Below are positions 39,405 to 46,849 of a stretch of 64,000 bases of DNA, piece after piece. The notes under the pieces are model-generated. The model ran no database searches. It was not told the DNA's origin and saw only the letters and a program-made list of their open reading frames with translations. Numbering within the stretch: the first letter of the stretch is position 1; the number at the start of each line of letters is the position of its first letter. Source of the DNA: Billgrantia zhangzhouensis. GTDB taxonomy: Bacteria > Pseudomonadota > Gammaproteobacteria > Pseudomonadales > Halomonadaceae. Both the position numbers and the translations under genes were made by a program. The stretch is from positions 1-64,000 of the forward strand of contig NZ_JABFTT010000015.1 of assembly GCF_021404465.1 (NCBI RefSeq), read 5' to 3'.

Positions 39405-40162
39405 ACGTATTGCGCAGCGTGCTGTTTTATCTCGGCTACTTCTTCGCCATTCTCGTTTGCGGCGTGCTGTTTCTGCCTGTTGCGCCATTCCTGGCCCTGC
39501 CGGCGCGTTATCGCTTGCTCAATCTTTACAACCATTTCATCACCGCCTGGTTCCGTTGGACCTGCGGGGTGACCTACCGAGTCAATGGCAAGGAGCATTT
39601 ACCGCAGGGCCCCTGCGTGATCCTGGCCAACCATCAGTGCGAATGGGAAACCCTATACCTGCAGATTCTCAAGCCGCCGGTATGTACGGTACTCAAGCAG
39701 GAACTGCTGCGCATTCCGGTATTCGGCTGGGGGCTCAGGTTGCTGCACCCCATCGGGCTGGATCGCTCGAAACCTGCGCGGGCCATGAAGCAAGTGCTGA
39801 CTCAGGGCGTGGCACGCCTGCAGGAGGGGTTGACGGTATTGATCTTTCCCGAGGGCACTCGGGTTGACCCGGGGCAACGGCGGCGCTACAACAAGAGCGG
39901 TGCCGTCATCGCCTGTCGCGCCGGGGTGCCGGTATTGCCGGTGGCGCACAACGCCGGTGAGCGCTGGCCAGGCCGCTACTGGGTGAAGAATCCGGGGCTG
40001 CTCAACGTGGTGGTCGGTGAGCCTATCGAGACCGAGGGGCGCACGCCGGAGGAGGTGCTGGTCGAGGTTGAAGCCTGGATCGAGGCGCGTCTGGCTGAAA
40101 TTTCCGAGGTTCCGCGTCCGGAAGCAGCCAAGCCCGCAGTGACGGTAGCTTCCCAGCCATAG
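39401..40162 (+). CDS. plsC: 1-acyl-sn-glycerol-3-phosphate acyltransferase (PlsC family)
   Basis: A 253-aa membrane-associated acyltransferase that makes phosphatidic acid from lysophosphatidic acid. N-terminal hydrophobic anchor (about 8-35). The catalytic motif is NHQCEWE (77-83), i.e. H-x4-E in place of the common H-x4-D, and the substrate-binding FPEGTR is at 149-154. Translationally coupled (ATGA) to the upstream RmlD-like gene. It could be a paralogue acting on another lysolipid; other PlsC copies may exist elsewhere. Confidence 0.85.
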   Translation: MNVLRSVLFYLGYFFAILVCGVLFLPVAPFLALPARYRLLNLYNHFITAWFRWTCGVTYRVNGKEHLPQGPCVILANHQCEWETLYLQILKPPVCTVLKQELLRIPVFGWGLRLLHPIGLDRSKPARAMKQVLTQGVARLQEGLTVLIFPEGTRVDPGQRRRYNKSGAVIACRAGVPVLPVAHNAGERWPGRYWVKNPGLLNVVVGEPIETEGRTPEEVLVEVEAWIEARLAEISEVPRPEAAKPAVTVASQP

Positions 40163-40197
40163 CAACAGCTGACGAGCAGACGAGCAGAGATCGAAAT

Positions 40198-40225
40198 GCA
40201 GAAGGTGCCGAGGGGCGCCTTCTGC
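40198..40225. terminator. hairpin between convergent plsC and fabB
   Basis: GCAGAAGGTGCC (40198-40209) pairs with GGCGCCTTCTGC (40214-40225), one G-U pair, 12 bp. T-runs on either side are short. It probably separates the two convergent units. Confidence 0.65.
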
Positions 40226-40261
40226 GTTCTGACGTGGCTACATCTGCGTCTTCGTCTGTGA

Positions 40262-41479
40262 CTAGTCGCGATAGCGCTGTAGCACCAGGCAGGCGTTGGT
40301 ACCACCGAAACCGAAGCTGTTGGAAAGCACGCGATCCAGCGTGACATCGTCGCGCCGCTGGGTGACGATATCGAAGCCCGCTGCCTGGTCGTCGAGCTCC
40401 TCGACGTTGGCCGAGGCGGTGATGAAGCCGTGCTCCATCATCAACAGCGAATAGATGGTTTCCTGCACGCCGGTGGCGCCCAGCGAGTGGCCGGTCAGCG
40501 ACTTGGTCGAACTCATCGGTGGGGTGGAGTCGCCGAAGACCTCGCGGATGGCCTTGAGTTCGGCAACGTCGCCCACCGGAGTCGAGGTGCCATGAGTGTT
40601 GATGTAATCGATCTTGCCATCGATGCCGGCCATGGCCTGGCGCATGCAGCGCACTGCCCCCTCTCCGGAGGGTGCGACCATGTCGTGACCATCGGAGGTG
40701 GCGCCGTAGCCGACCAGCTCGGCATAAATCTTGGCGCCGCGTGCCTTGGCGTGCTCAAGTTCCTCGAGCACCAGCATGCCGCCGCCACCGGAGATGACGA
40801 AGCCGTCCCGGGCCTTGTCATAGGGGCGCGAGGCCTTGGCGGGAGTGTCGTTGTACTGGGTCGTCAAGGCGCCCATGGCATCGAACAGGCACGATAGGGT
40901 CCAGTGCTCTTCCTCGCCGCCGCCAGCAAAGACGACGTCCTGCTTGCCCATCTGGATCTGTTCCATGGCGTTACCGATGCAGTGGGCCGAAGTGGCACAG
41001 GCCGAGGAGATCGAGTAGTTGACCCCCTTGATCTTGAACGGCGTGGCCAGACAGGCCGAGACGGTGCTGCCCATGGTGCGGGTGACCCGGTAGGGGCCGA
41101 CCCGGCGTAGGCCCTTCTCGCGCATCGCGTCGGCGGCCTCGACCTGGTTGGCGCTGGAGGCGCCGCCGGAGCCGGCGATCAGGCCGGTACGTTCGCTGGA
41201 AACCTGCTCGAGGCTGAGGCCCGAGTCCTCGATGGCCTGGGCCATGCTCACATAGGCGTAGGCCGCAGCATCGCCCATGAAGCGGCGCAGCTTGCGGTCG
41301 ACCAGCGTGTCGAGGTCGATGTCGACGACCCCGGCGACCTGGCTGCGAAAGCCTCGTTCAGCGTACTCCTCCTTGAAGCGAATGCCCGAGCGCCCATTCC
41401 TGAGCGCGTCGACGACCGTCTTAGGGTCGTTGCCCAGGCAAGATACGATGCCCAGACCGGTGACTACCACTCGTCGCAT
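40262..41479 (-). CDS. fabB: 3-oxoacyl-[acyl-carrier-protein] synthase I
   Basis: A 405-aa condensing enzyme required for elongation of unsaturated fatty acids. Active-site Cys in [16 protein letters not shown], with the catalytic histidines in [12 protein letters not shown] and [13 protein letters not shown]. The ATG at 41479 follows AGGAGG; a longer in-frame extension into fabA has no homology. Length near E. coli FabB (406 aa). It lies 14 nt downstream of fabA, forming the anaerobic unsaturated fatty acid pair. Confidence 0.97.
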   Translation of the reverse strand: MRRVVVTGLGIVSCLGNDPKTVVDALRNGRSGIRFKEEYAERGFRSQVAGVVDIDLDTLVDRKLRRFMGDAAAYAYVSMAQAIEDSGLSLEQVSSERTGLIAGSGGASSANQVEAADAMREKGLRRVGPYRVTRTMGSTVSACLATPFKIKGVNYSISSACATSAHCIGNAMEQIQMGKQDVVFAGGGEEEHWTLSCLFDAMGALTTQYNDTPAKASRPYDKARDGFVISGGGGMLVLEELEHAKARGAKIYAELVGYGATSDGHDMVAPSGEGAVRCMRQAMAGIDGKIDYINTHGTSTPVGDVAELKAIREVFGDSTPPMSSTKSLTGHSLGATGVQETIYSLLMMEHGFITASANVEELDDQAAGFDIVTQRRDDVTLDRVLSNSFGFGGTNACLVLQRYRD

Positions 41480-41493
41480 GGAAGCCTCCTGTT

Positions 41494-42009
41494 TCAGAAA
41501 TTCGCGGTAGAGGTGAACAGGCCGACCCGCAGGTCGTGAGCCTGATAGATTTCGCGGCCATCCACCGATACGGTGCCATCGGCGATGCCGAGGATCAGGC
41601 GCCGGGTAATGATGCGCTTGACATGAATGTGATAGGTGACCTTGTCGGCCTCGGGCAGGATCTGGCCGGTGAACTTCACCTCGCCACAGCCCAGCGCACG
41701 CCCACGACCAGGGTGACCAAGCCAGCCTAGATAGAAACCCACCAATTGCCACATGGCATCGAGCCCCAGGCAGCCGGGCATGACCGGATCGCCGGGAAAG
41801 TGACAGTCGAAGAACCACAGGTCGGGTTTGATATCCAGTTCGGCGATCAGTTCGCCCTTATTGAACTGGCCTCCCTGCTCATGAATGTGCCTGATGCGAT
41901 CGAGCATCAGCATGTTGGGGGCCGGCAACTGGGCGTTGCCGGGGCCGAAGAGCTCGCCGCGGCTGCATGCCAGCAGTTCTTCGCGTTCGAAGGAGTGTTG
42001 CTTGGTCAC
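41494..42009 (-). CDS. fabA: 3-hydroxydecanoyl-ACP dehydratase/isomerase
   Basis: A 171-aa enzyme that dehydrates 3-hydroxydecanoyl-ACP and isomerises trans-2 to cis-3, the branch point for unsaturated fatty acids. The catalytic His and Asp lie in [27 protein letters not shown] sequence near residues 66-88. GTG start at 42009 gives the canonical [26 protein letters not shown] N-terminus; an upstream ATG would add 22 unrelated residues. First gene of the fabA-fabB operon. No FabR or DesT operator was recognised. Confidence 0.96.
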   Translation of the reverse strand: MTKQHSFEREELLACSRGELFGPGNAQLPAPNMLMLDRIRHIHEQGGQFNKGELIAELDIKPDLWFFDCHFPGDPVMPGCLGLDAMWQLVGFYLGWLGHPGRGRALGCGEVKFTGQILPEADKVTYHIHVKRIITRRLILGIADGTVSVDGREIYQAHDLRVGLFTSTANF

Positions 42010-42260
42010 TGAGTCGTTCCGAGTCGCAATTGTAGTGGGCCCTTCCGCGTGCGGTGCGGAGGCAGCATGGCACAAAGAGCCAACCCGCCCGGGCGGCCCT
42101 GCCTAGTCTACTGGCCGAGGCCCATGATTGCACGCCGGGCATGACGCAACCGACGCCAAAGATTAAAGTGTCAGCGCCATGTGTCGATACTCTATGGATA
42201 GGGTCGATGCAATAGCATGGGCGCAACTCAACTTACATCACCGTTACGTCGGGACCACTC

Positions 42261-44123
42261 ATGCGGCCATCCTTTGCATTGAATCGCTCCTTGATCTGGG
42301 CTGCCGTGGTGGCGCTACCGGCCTGTATCTGGCTGCCCGGTCATGGCTTGCGAACGGTTGCTGTCGCCTTGGTCGCATTAGGGCTGGGCTCAGCCTGGCG
42401 CCAGATCAAGCGCGATCGCCAGCATGCCGATCTGATGCAGCAAGTGCTGATGCTCTCCGAGGAAGGGGTGCAGATCACCGATGCCGAGAACCGCATTCTC
42501 TCCGTCAATCCGGCCTTCACCCGTATCACCGGCTATACCGAGGAGGAAGTGCGTGGTCTCAACGCGGCCAATCTGGCCGCCGCACGACACGATTCGGCTT
42601 TCTTCAAGCGCTTCTGGCAAACCCTGCACAGCAAGGGGCGCTGGGAGGGCGAGATCTGGAATCGGCGTAAGCAGGGCGATGAGTTTCCGGAGTGGCTGCG
42701 GGTCAAGGCGATCCACGATGCACGTGGTCATATTAGCCACTACGTTGGGACCTTCACCGATATCTCGGTGCACAAGGCGCGTGAGCAGGACCTGCGGCGC
42801 ATCGGCTTTGAGGATCCGCTCACCGGGCTACCCAACCGCCGCCGTCTACACGATCTGATGACCTCACGTCTGCGCCACCTGCGGGCCGGCGAGAGTCTCG
42901 ACATGGCGATCGTCGATATCGATGGCTTCAAGTCGGTCAACGACAGCCTGGGGGTGGAACAGGGCGACCGGCTGCTGGCCCGTTTCGGCCAGCGCCTGGC
43001 CCGGCATGTGGCCGGTGGTGTCGTGGGCCGTTTGGGTGGCGATGAGTTCCTCGTCATTCGCACCACTACCTTCGACGATCACGACAAGTGGATCGCCGGG
43101 CTGCGCCAGCACCTGGGCGAACCCTTCGAACTGGGCAGCAAGACCTTGCGTCTGGGGCTCTCCATCGGCAGCTGCCGCGCGCCCGAGGATGGCAAGGAGT
43201 CCGGAGTGCTGTTCCAGCGCCTGGAGTCGGCGCTCTACTCCGCCAAGCGCCATGGACGTAACGTCACCCAGCGTTTCCGCCCTGCGCTGGACATGCAGAA
43301 CTCGCCACACATGACATTGGTCTACGGCCTGCGCGATGCCCTGGCCAACGGCGAGCAGTTGGAGCTGCACTACCAGACCCAGCATCGCATCATGGATGGA
43401 GCCGTGGTGGGCATGGAGGCGCTGCTGCGCTGGCGGCATCCGGAGCATGGCATGGTGTCGCCCGCTGACTTCATCCCGCTGGCCGAGCGGCATGGCCTGA
43501 TGGGGCCGTTGGGCAATTGGGTGATCGATGAGGCTTTGGCGCAGATGGCGCGCTGGCATGAGATGGGCCTTCCCCAACTGCCGCTCTGGATCAATATCTC
43601 GGCGATCCAGATGTTCCAGGGCGAGCTCGAGACCTCTCTTTCGGCCGGTCTGGCCCGGCATGGCATCGAGCCTTCTCAACTGGGCCTGGAGCTGACGGAG
43701 TCGGTGCTGCTCGACGAGCGCGCCGGGGATGTCGTGCCGCGCCTGGAGGCGCTGCGGGCCAAGGGGCACTGTATCGCCATCGACGACTTCGGTATGGGCT
43801 ACTCGTCGCTCAGCTATCTGAAGAATCTGCCGCTGGACAAGCTCAAGCTCGACCGCACCTTCATCCGTTCGTTGCCTGACGACCCCGCCGATGCCGCCAT
43901 CGTCAGCGCCGTGCTGGCGATGGCACGGGGCCTGGGTCTCGACGTCGTTGCCGAGGGAGTGGAAACCCACGGCCAGCTCGACTTCCTGCAGCAGGCCGGT
44001 TGCAGGCTGGTACAGGGCTATCTCTATTCGCGACCGGGGCCGGCCGACGTGATCGAAGCTCAGTGGCAAGCGCTGAGGTCGGATACGTCGGGACTGATGT
44101 TGCGAGCCGAGCCAACGGTCTAA
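42261..44123 (+). CDS. PAS-GGDEF-EAL cyclic-di-GMP protein
   Basis: A 620-aa signalling protein. A membrane anchor of one or two helices occupies residues about 10-45, then a PAS domain (about 58-175), GGDEF (about 180-345) and EAL (about 355-610). The cyclase motif GGDEF is intact (259-263) but no RxxD inhibitory site precedes it. The EAL domain keeps EALLRW (386-391), NISAIQ, ELTES, IDDFGMGYSSLSYL, KLDRTFI and AEGVE, so phosphodiesterase activity is likely. It may be bifunctional or mainly degradative. Monocistronic; divergent from fabA. Confidence 0.93.
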   Translation: MRPSFALNRSLIWAAVVALPACIWLPGHGLRTVAVALVALGLGSAWRQIKRDRQHADLMQQVLMLSEEGVQITDAENRILSVNPAFTRITGYTEEEVRGLNAANLAAARHDSAFFKRFWQTLHSKGRWEGEIWNRRKQGDEFPEWLRVKAIHDARGHISHYVGTFTDISVHKAREQDLRRIGFEDPLTGLPNRRRLHDLMTSRLRHLRAGESLDMAIVDIDGFKSVNDSLGVEQGDRLLARFGQRLARHVAGGVVGRLGGDEFLVIRTTTFDDHDKWIAGLRQHLGEPFELGSKTLRLGLSIGSCRAPEDGKESGVLFQRLESALYSAKRHGRNVTQRFRPALDMQNSPHMTLVYGLRDALANGEQLELHYQTQHRIMDGAVVGMEALLRWRHPEHGMVSPADFIPLAERHGLMGPLGNWVIDEALAQMARWHEMGLPQLPLWINISAIQMFQGELETSLSAGLARHGIEPSQLGLELTESVLLDERAGDVVPRLEALRAKGHCIAIDDFGMGYSSLSYLKNLPLDKLKLDRTFIRSLPDDPADAAIVSAVLAMARGLGLDVVAEGVETHGQLDFLQQAGCRLVQGYLYSRPGPADVIEAQWQALRSDTSGLMLRAEPTV

Positions 44124-44337
44124 TACAACGTATTGGCTCGCCTAGTGAGCTGTCGGTAATGCCGTGAAGGCGCCGAGAGCTCGCTGGCGGGTAGCCTTGT
44201 GGTTGACGGTCGGCGACGAATAGCCGGTTACGTCTCGCTAGTGCGCGGCGTTCGCGCGGTGGCCAGTGCCGTGTTGTCCTGCACACGCAGGTCACTGCGA
44301 TCAAGGCGCAGGCCAGATCCGGTGTCTCGCGGTGGGT

Positions 44338-45252
44338 TCAATGTTCGAAGATCAACGACCGCATGCGCGTCATGGCCAGGGGCAGGTCGTCGCCGAGCAA
44401 CTCCACCAGGCTGTCGGCCAAGTCGCCGCTGCGAATTCGTGCGACCGGTCCGCACAGGCCAAGGGGGGCGTCGAGCTGCTCGGCCAGGCGCGGAAGCTGG
44501 CGCCGGATCAGATCGGCACGCTCGGCGCGGCCGCTGACGAGCACCAGGGCGGCGGCCTGCAGGCGCTCGACCGCCAACGGCAGCTCGCCTAGCGGCAGGG
44601 CGCCGTCCAGCAGTGAGACGCGATAGCCGGCGTCGCTTGCGGCCAGTGCCGCCAGCAGTAGCCACAGAGCCCCAGGGTCGTCAGGCAGAGGCGCGATCAA
44701 CAGCGCGGGCCCTCTGGCTTGCTGGTTGGCATGGTAGAGCCGAATGCCGATGCGAGTGCGCAGGAACGATTCCAGGTAGCGATGCTGCAGAGTGGCACCG
44801 AGCTGGTCGGCCCAATGTTCCTCGAGTTCACGTACCACCGGCTGCCATAGTTCCGTCAGACAGATGGCCACGGGATAGAGTGCCAGGCTCTGGGTGAAGA
44901 GCGTTTCCATCTGGCTCTGGTCGAGGGCTTCGATGGCAGCCGTCAGTAGGCGCCGTTGGCTTGGCCAGTCGCCGGAGATGGGTTCGGCCACCGGCGCGGC
45001 TTGCGGCTGGTCGATGAGCTCCTTGACCTGACTGACCGGTACCCCGCGTCCGAGCCATTGTAGGATCCGCTCGACTCGTTCGATGTCCTCGCGGGCATAG
45101 AGGCGATGGCCTTTGGGGGTGCGCTGAGGGCGGATAAGGCCATAGCGGCGCTCCCAAGCGCGCAGGGTGACCGAGTTGACCCCGGTGATGCGGGACACTT
45201 CGCGAATGGGATAGAGCGGTGTGTCGGCCGGATGGGTCGCCTTTTCGGTCAT
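44338..45252 (-). CDS. MerR-family regulator, LitR/CarH-like without B12 ligands
   Basis: A 304-aa regulator. The MerR winged HTH is at about 12-80 (YPIREVSRITGVNSVTLRAW). The C-terminal half has the four-helix plus Rossmann-like layout of the light-sensing B12-binding CarH/LitR proteins. The signature W-x9-EH is W147-x9-HR here, and the cobalt-binding E-x-H motif is replaced by D-P-G near 191-194. It therefore probably does not bind adenosylcobalamin. ATG 45252 chosen for the MerR-type start; a longer in-frame ATG exists. TGTACT/TGTACA motifs lie at 45340-45361 upstream. Confidence 0.8.
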   Translation of the reverse strand: MTEKATHPADTPLYPIREVSRITGVNSVTLRAWERRYGLIRPQRTPKGHRLYAREDIERVERILQWLGRGVPVSQVKELIDQPQAAPVAEPISGDWPSQRRLLTAAIEALDQSQMETLFTQSLALYPVAICLTELWQPVVRELEEHWADQLGATLQHRYLESFLRTRIGIRLYHANQQARGPALLIAPLPDDPGALWLLLAALAASDAGYRVSLLDGALPLGELPLAVERLQAAALVLVSGRAERADLIRRQLPRLAEQLDAPLGLCGPVARIRSGDLADSLVELLGDDLPLAMTRMRSLIFEH

Positions 45253-45335
45253 TCTCGCCTGCCCTTTGTGGTGTCTTGGCCCCGTCGTTGAGGAAGTGGC
45301 CGTCTGATCGCTACCGCAGCCCATGGTCTGGGAAT

Positions 45336-45362
45336 ATTGTGTACTAAACGAGCGATGTACAA
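45336..45362 (-). promoter_or_regulatory. candidate promoter/operator of the MerR gene
   Basis: TGTACT (45340-45345) and TGTACA (45356-45361) form a 16-bp-spaced direct repeat in the 126-nt gap between cbiX and the MerR gene. On the minus strand TTGTAC (45362-45357) could be a -35 with a poor -10 in ATATTGTG. TGTACA-type repeats are known operators of LitR-like regulators, so autoregulation is plausible. Confidence 0.4.
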
Positions 45363-45378
45363 CTGAAGGCGATCGCGG

Positions 45379-45759
45379 TCAAGTTGGCAGCGGCTCCCCC
45401 GCCTGTTCGGCGATCACCGCGGCCAGAGCATCAATAAAGGCGGGGTGCTCACCGACGGGAGGCAGTAGCGTTAGTTCGATGCCGGTATGGGTCGCTGCGA
45501 GAGCCCCGACCTGAGCGGGCACGTCCTTGCGCAAGTGGCGCCCGGCGGCAAAGAACAGCGGCAGGATCTCGGCGCGTTGCACGCCTGCCGAAGCGAGGTC
45601 GGCCACGGTGCTTTCCAGCGAGGGTTCGCTAAGCTCCATGTAGGCGAGTCTCAGCGAGACCTGCATGCGTGTTGCCAGGATTTCATGAAGGCGCTCGAAA
45701 GGGGCTCGCCATGCAGGGTCGCTGGAGCCGTGGGCGAGCAGGATCAGGCTATAAGACAT
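45379..45759 (-). CDS. CbiX/SirB-type chelatase, short form
   Basis: A 126-aa single-domain protein of the sirohydrochlorin cobalto/ferrochelatase family. The N-terminal motif LILLAHGSSDPAW places His10, and LFFAAGRHLRKDVP places His75, the metal-handling residues of the family. The short CbiX-S form acts as a dimer. It may insert iron into sirohydrochlorin for siroheme, or cobalt for B12. It lies upstream of the MerR gene on the same strand; no cobalamin genes are nearby. Confidence 0.85.
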   Translation of the reverse strand: MSYSLILLAHGSSDPAWRAPFERLHEILATRMQVSLRLAYMELSEPSLESTVADLASAGVQRAEILPLFFAAGRHLRKDVPAQVGALAATHTGIELTLLPPVGEHPAFIDALAAVIAEQAGEPLPT

Positions 45760-45817
45760 GGCAGTCTCCCGTGGCCAGGGCAGGAGTGGCGAGCGAAGTC
45801 GCAGCCAGCTCGTTCGG

Positions 45818-45854
45818 TTGTCCCAGAGTAGCAGAATCGTACAATGGCTGTATA
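45818..45854 (+). promoter_or_regulatory. promoter of the TIGR01777 epimerase gene
   Basis: TTGTCC (45818-45823), 16 bp, TACAAT (45840-45845). The -10 is overlapped by CGTACA (45838-45843) and followed by TGTATA (45849-45854), similar to the TGTACA motifs before the MerR gene. A shared MerR-type control of both genes is possible but unproven. Confidence 0.5.
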
Positions 45855-45910
45855 ACGAAAGGCAGCGAAGCGGCGAACGAGACTATCAGCCGAACGACGG
45901 GAGAGAGGCT

Positions 45911-46822
45911 ATGCGAATCTTGATTACCGGTGGCAGCGGTTTCGTAGGGCAACGCCTGTGTATACGGCTGAGGGAAGCAGGGCACCGCCTACAGGTGGTG
46001 TCTCGTGACCCGGCATCCGCCCGGCGCAAGTTGCCGGAGGGTGTCGATGTGCGACGTTCGGTGCTCGACTTCGTCGACTCGCCACCACACGCCATCGTCA
46101 ACCTGGCCGGTGAGCCCATCGCTGCCCGGCGTTGGAGCGACGAGCAGAAAAACCGGTTGATCGACTCCCGCGTGAACGTCACCCGCGATCTGGTGATTCT
46201 CTGCGAACAACTCAGGCAGGCCAACGGCGAGGCACCGCGTGTCATGGTGTCGGGATCGGCGATGGGCTTCTATGGCGATCAGGGAAGCCGCGAGGTCACC
46301 GAACAGACGCCGCCCCACGACGAATTTGCCCACCGTCTGTGCAAGCGTTGGGAAAATACTGCCCTCGAGGCGGCCGATTTTGGTACCCGCGTGGCGCTAT
46401 TGCGCACCGGGCTGGTGCTGGACGTGGGCGGTGGCAGCCTCGAAAAGATGCTGCCACCGTTCAAGCTGGGGCTGGGCGGGCGGTTCGGCGGAGGCAAGCA
46501 GTTCATGCCATGGATACACCGTGAGGATCTGGTGCGGGCAATCCGGTTCCTGCTCGAGCGTGACGACCTCGACGGGCCGTTCAACGGTAGTGCGCCGCAT
46601 CCCGTCACCAACGCCGGGTTCACGCGTATCCTGGCCAGGCAGCTCAACCGCCCGGCGGCCCTGCCGATGCCGGCACTGGTACTGGAAACCGCATTCGGCG
46701 AGATGGCGCGGCTGCTGCTGACCGGCGCGGACATGCGCCCGGCGCGCCTGCTCGAGGCCGGCTTCGAGTTTCGCTTCCCGACGCTGGAGCAGGCGCTGGC
46801 CGACATCCTCGGGAAGCGCTGA
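45911..46822 (+). CDS. TIGR01777 (YfcH-like) SDR-family epimerase
   Basis: A 303-aa NAD(P)-binding protein. The Rossmann motif ITGGSGFVGQRL begins at residue 5. The family marks NLAGEPIAARRWSDEQKNRL and VSGSAMGFYGD follow, and a C-terminal DUF1731-like segment (about 250-300) is present. The reaction is unknown; E. coli YfcH is the reference. ATG 45911 gives the usual N-terminus; the upstream extension has none. In several gammaproteobacteria relatives of this gene neighbour photolyase and MerR genes. Confidence 0.9.
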   Translation: MRILITGGSGFVGQRLCIRLREAGHRLQVVSRDPASARRKLPEGVDVRRSVLDFVDSPPHAIVNLAGEPIAARRWSDEQKNRLIDSRVNVTRDLVILCEQLRQANGEAPRVMVSGSAMGFYGDQGSREVTEQTPPHDEFAHRLCKRWENTALEAADFGTRVALLRTGLVLDVGGGSLEKMLPPFKLGLGGRFGGGKQFMPWIHREDLVRAIRFLLERDDLDGPFNGSAPHPVTNAGFTRILARQLNRPAALPMPALVLETAFGEMARLLLTGADMRPARLLEAGFEFRFPTLEQALADILGKR

Positions 46823-46849
46823 TGCGCTCGGTGCTTCCCGGTCGCGGCT

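Noticed and set aside
41480..41818. N-terminal extension of fabB by 113 residues
   Set aside because: It overlaps fabA in another frame and has no homology; AGGAGG sits just before the inner ATG.
44124..44337. Possible gene between the EAL protein and the MerR gene
   Set aside because: Only frames running into the MerR gene antisense; no start with a ribosome site and no recognisable product. The 214-bp gap shows nothing definite.
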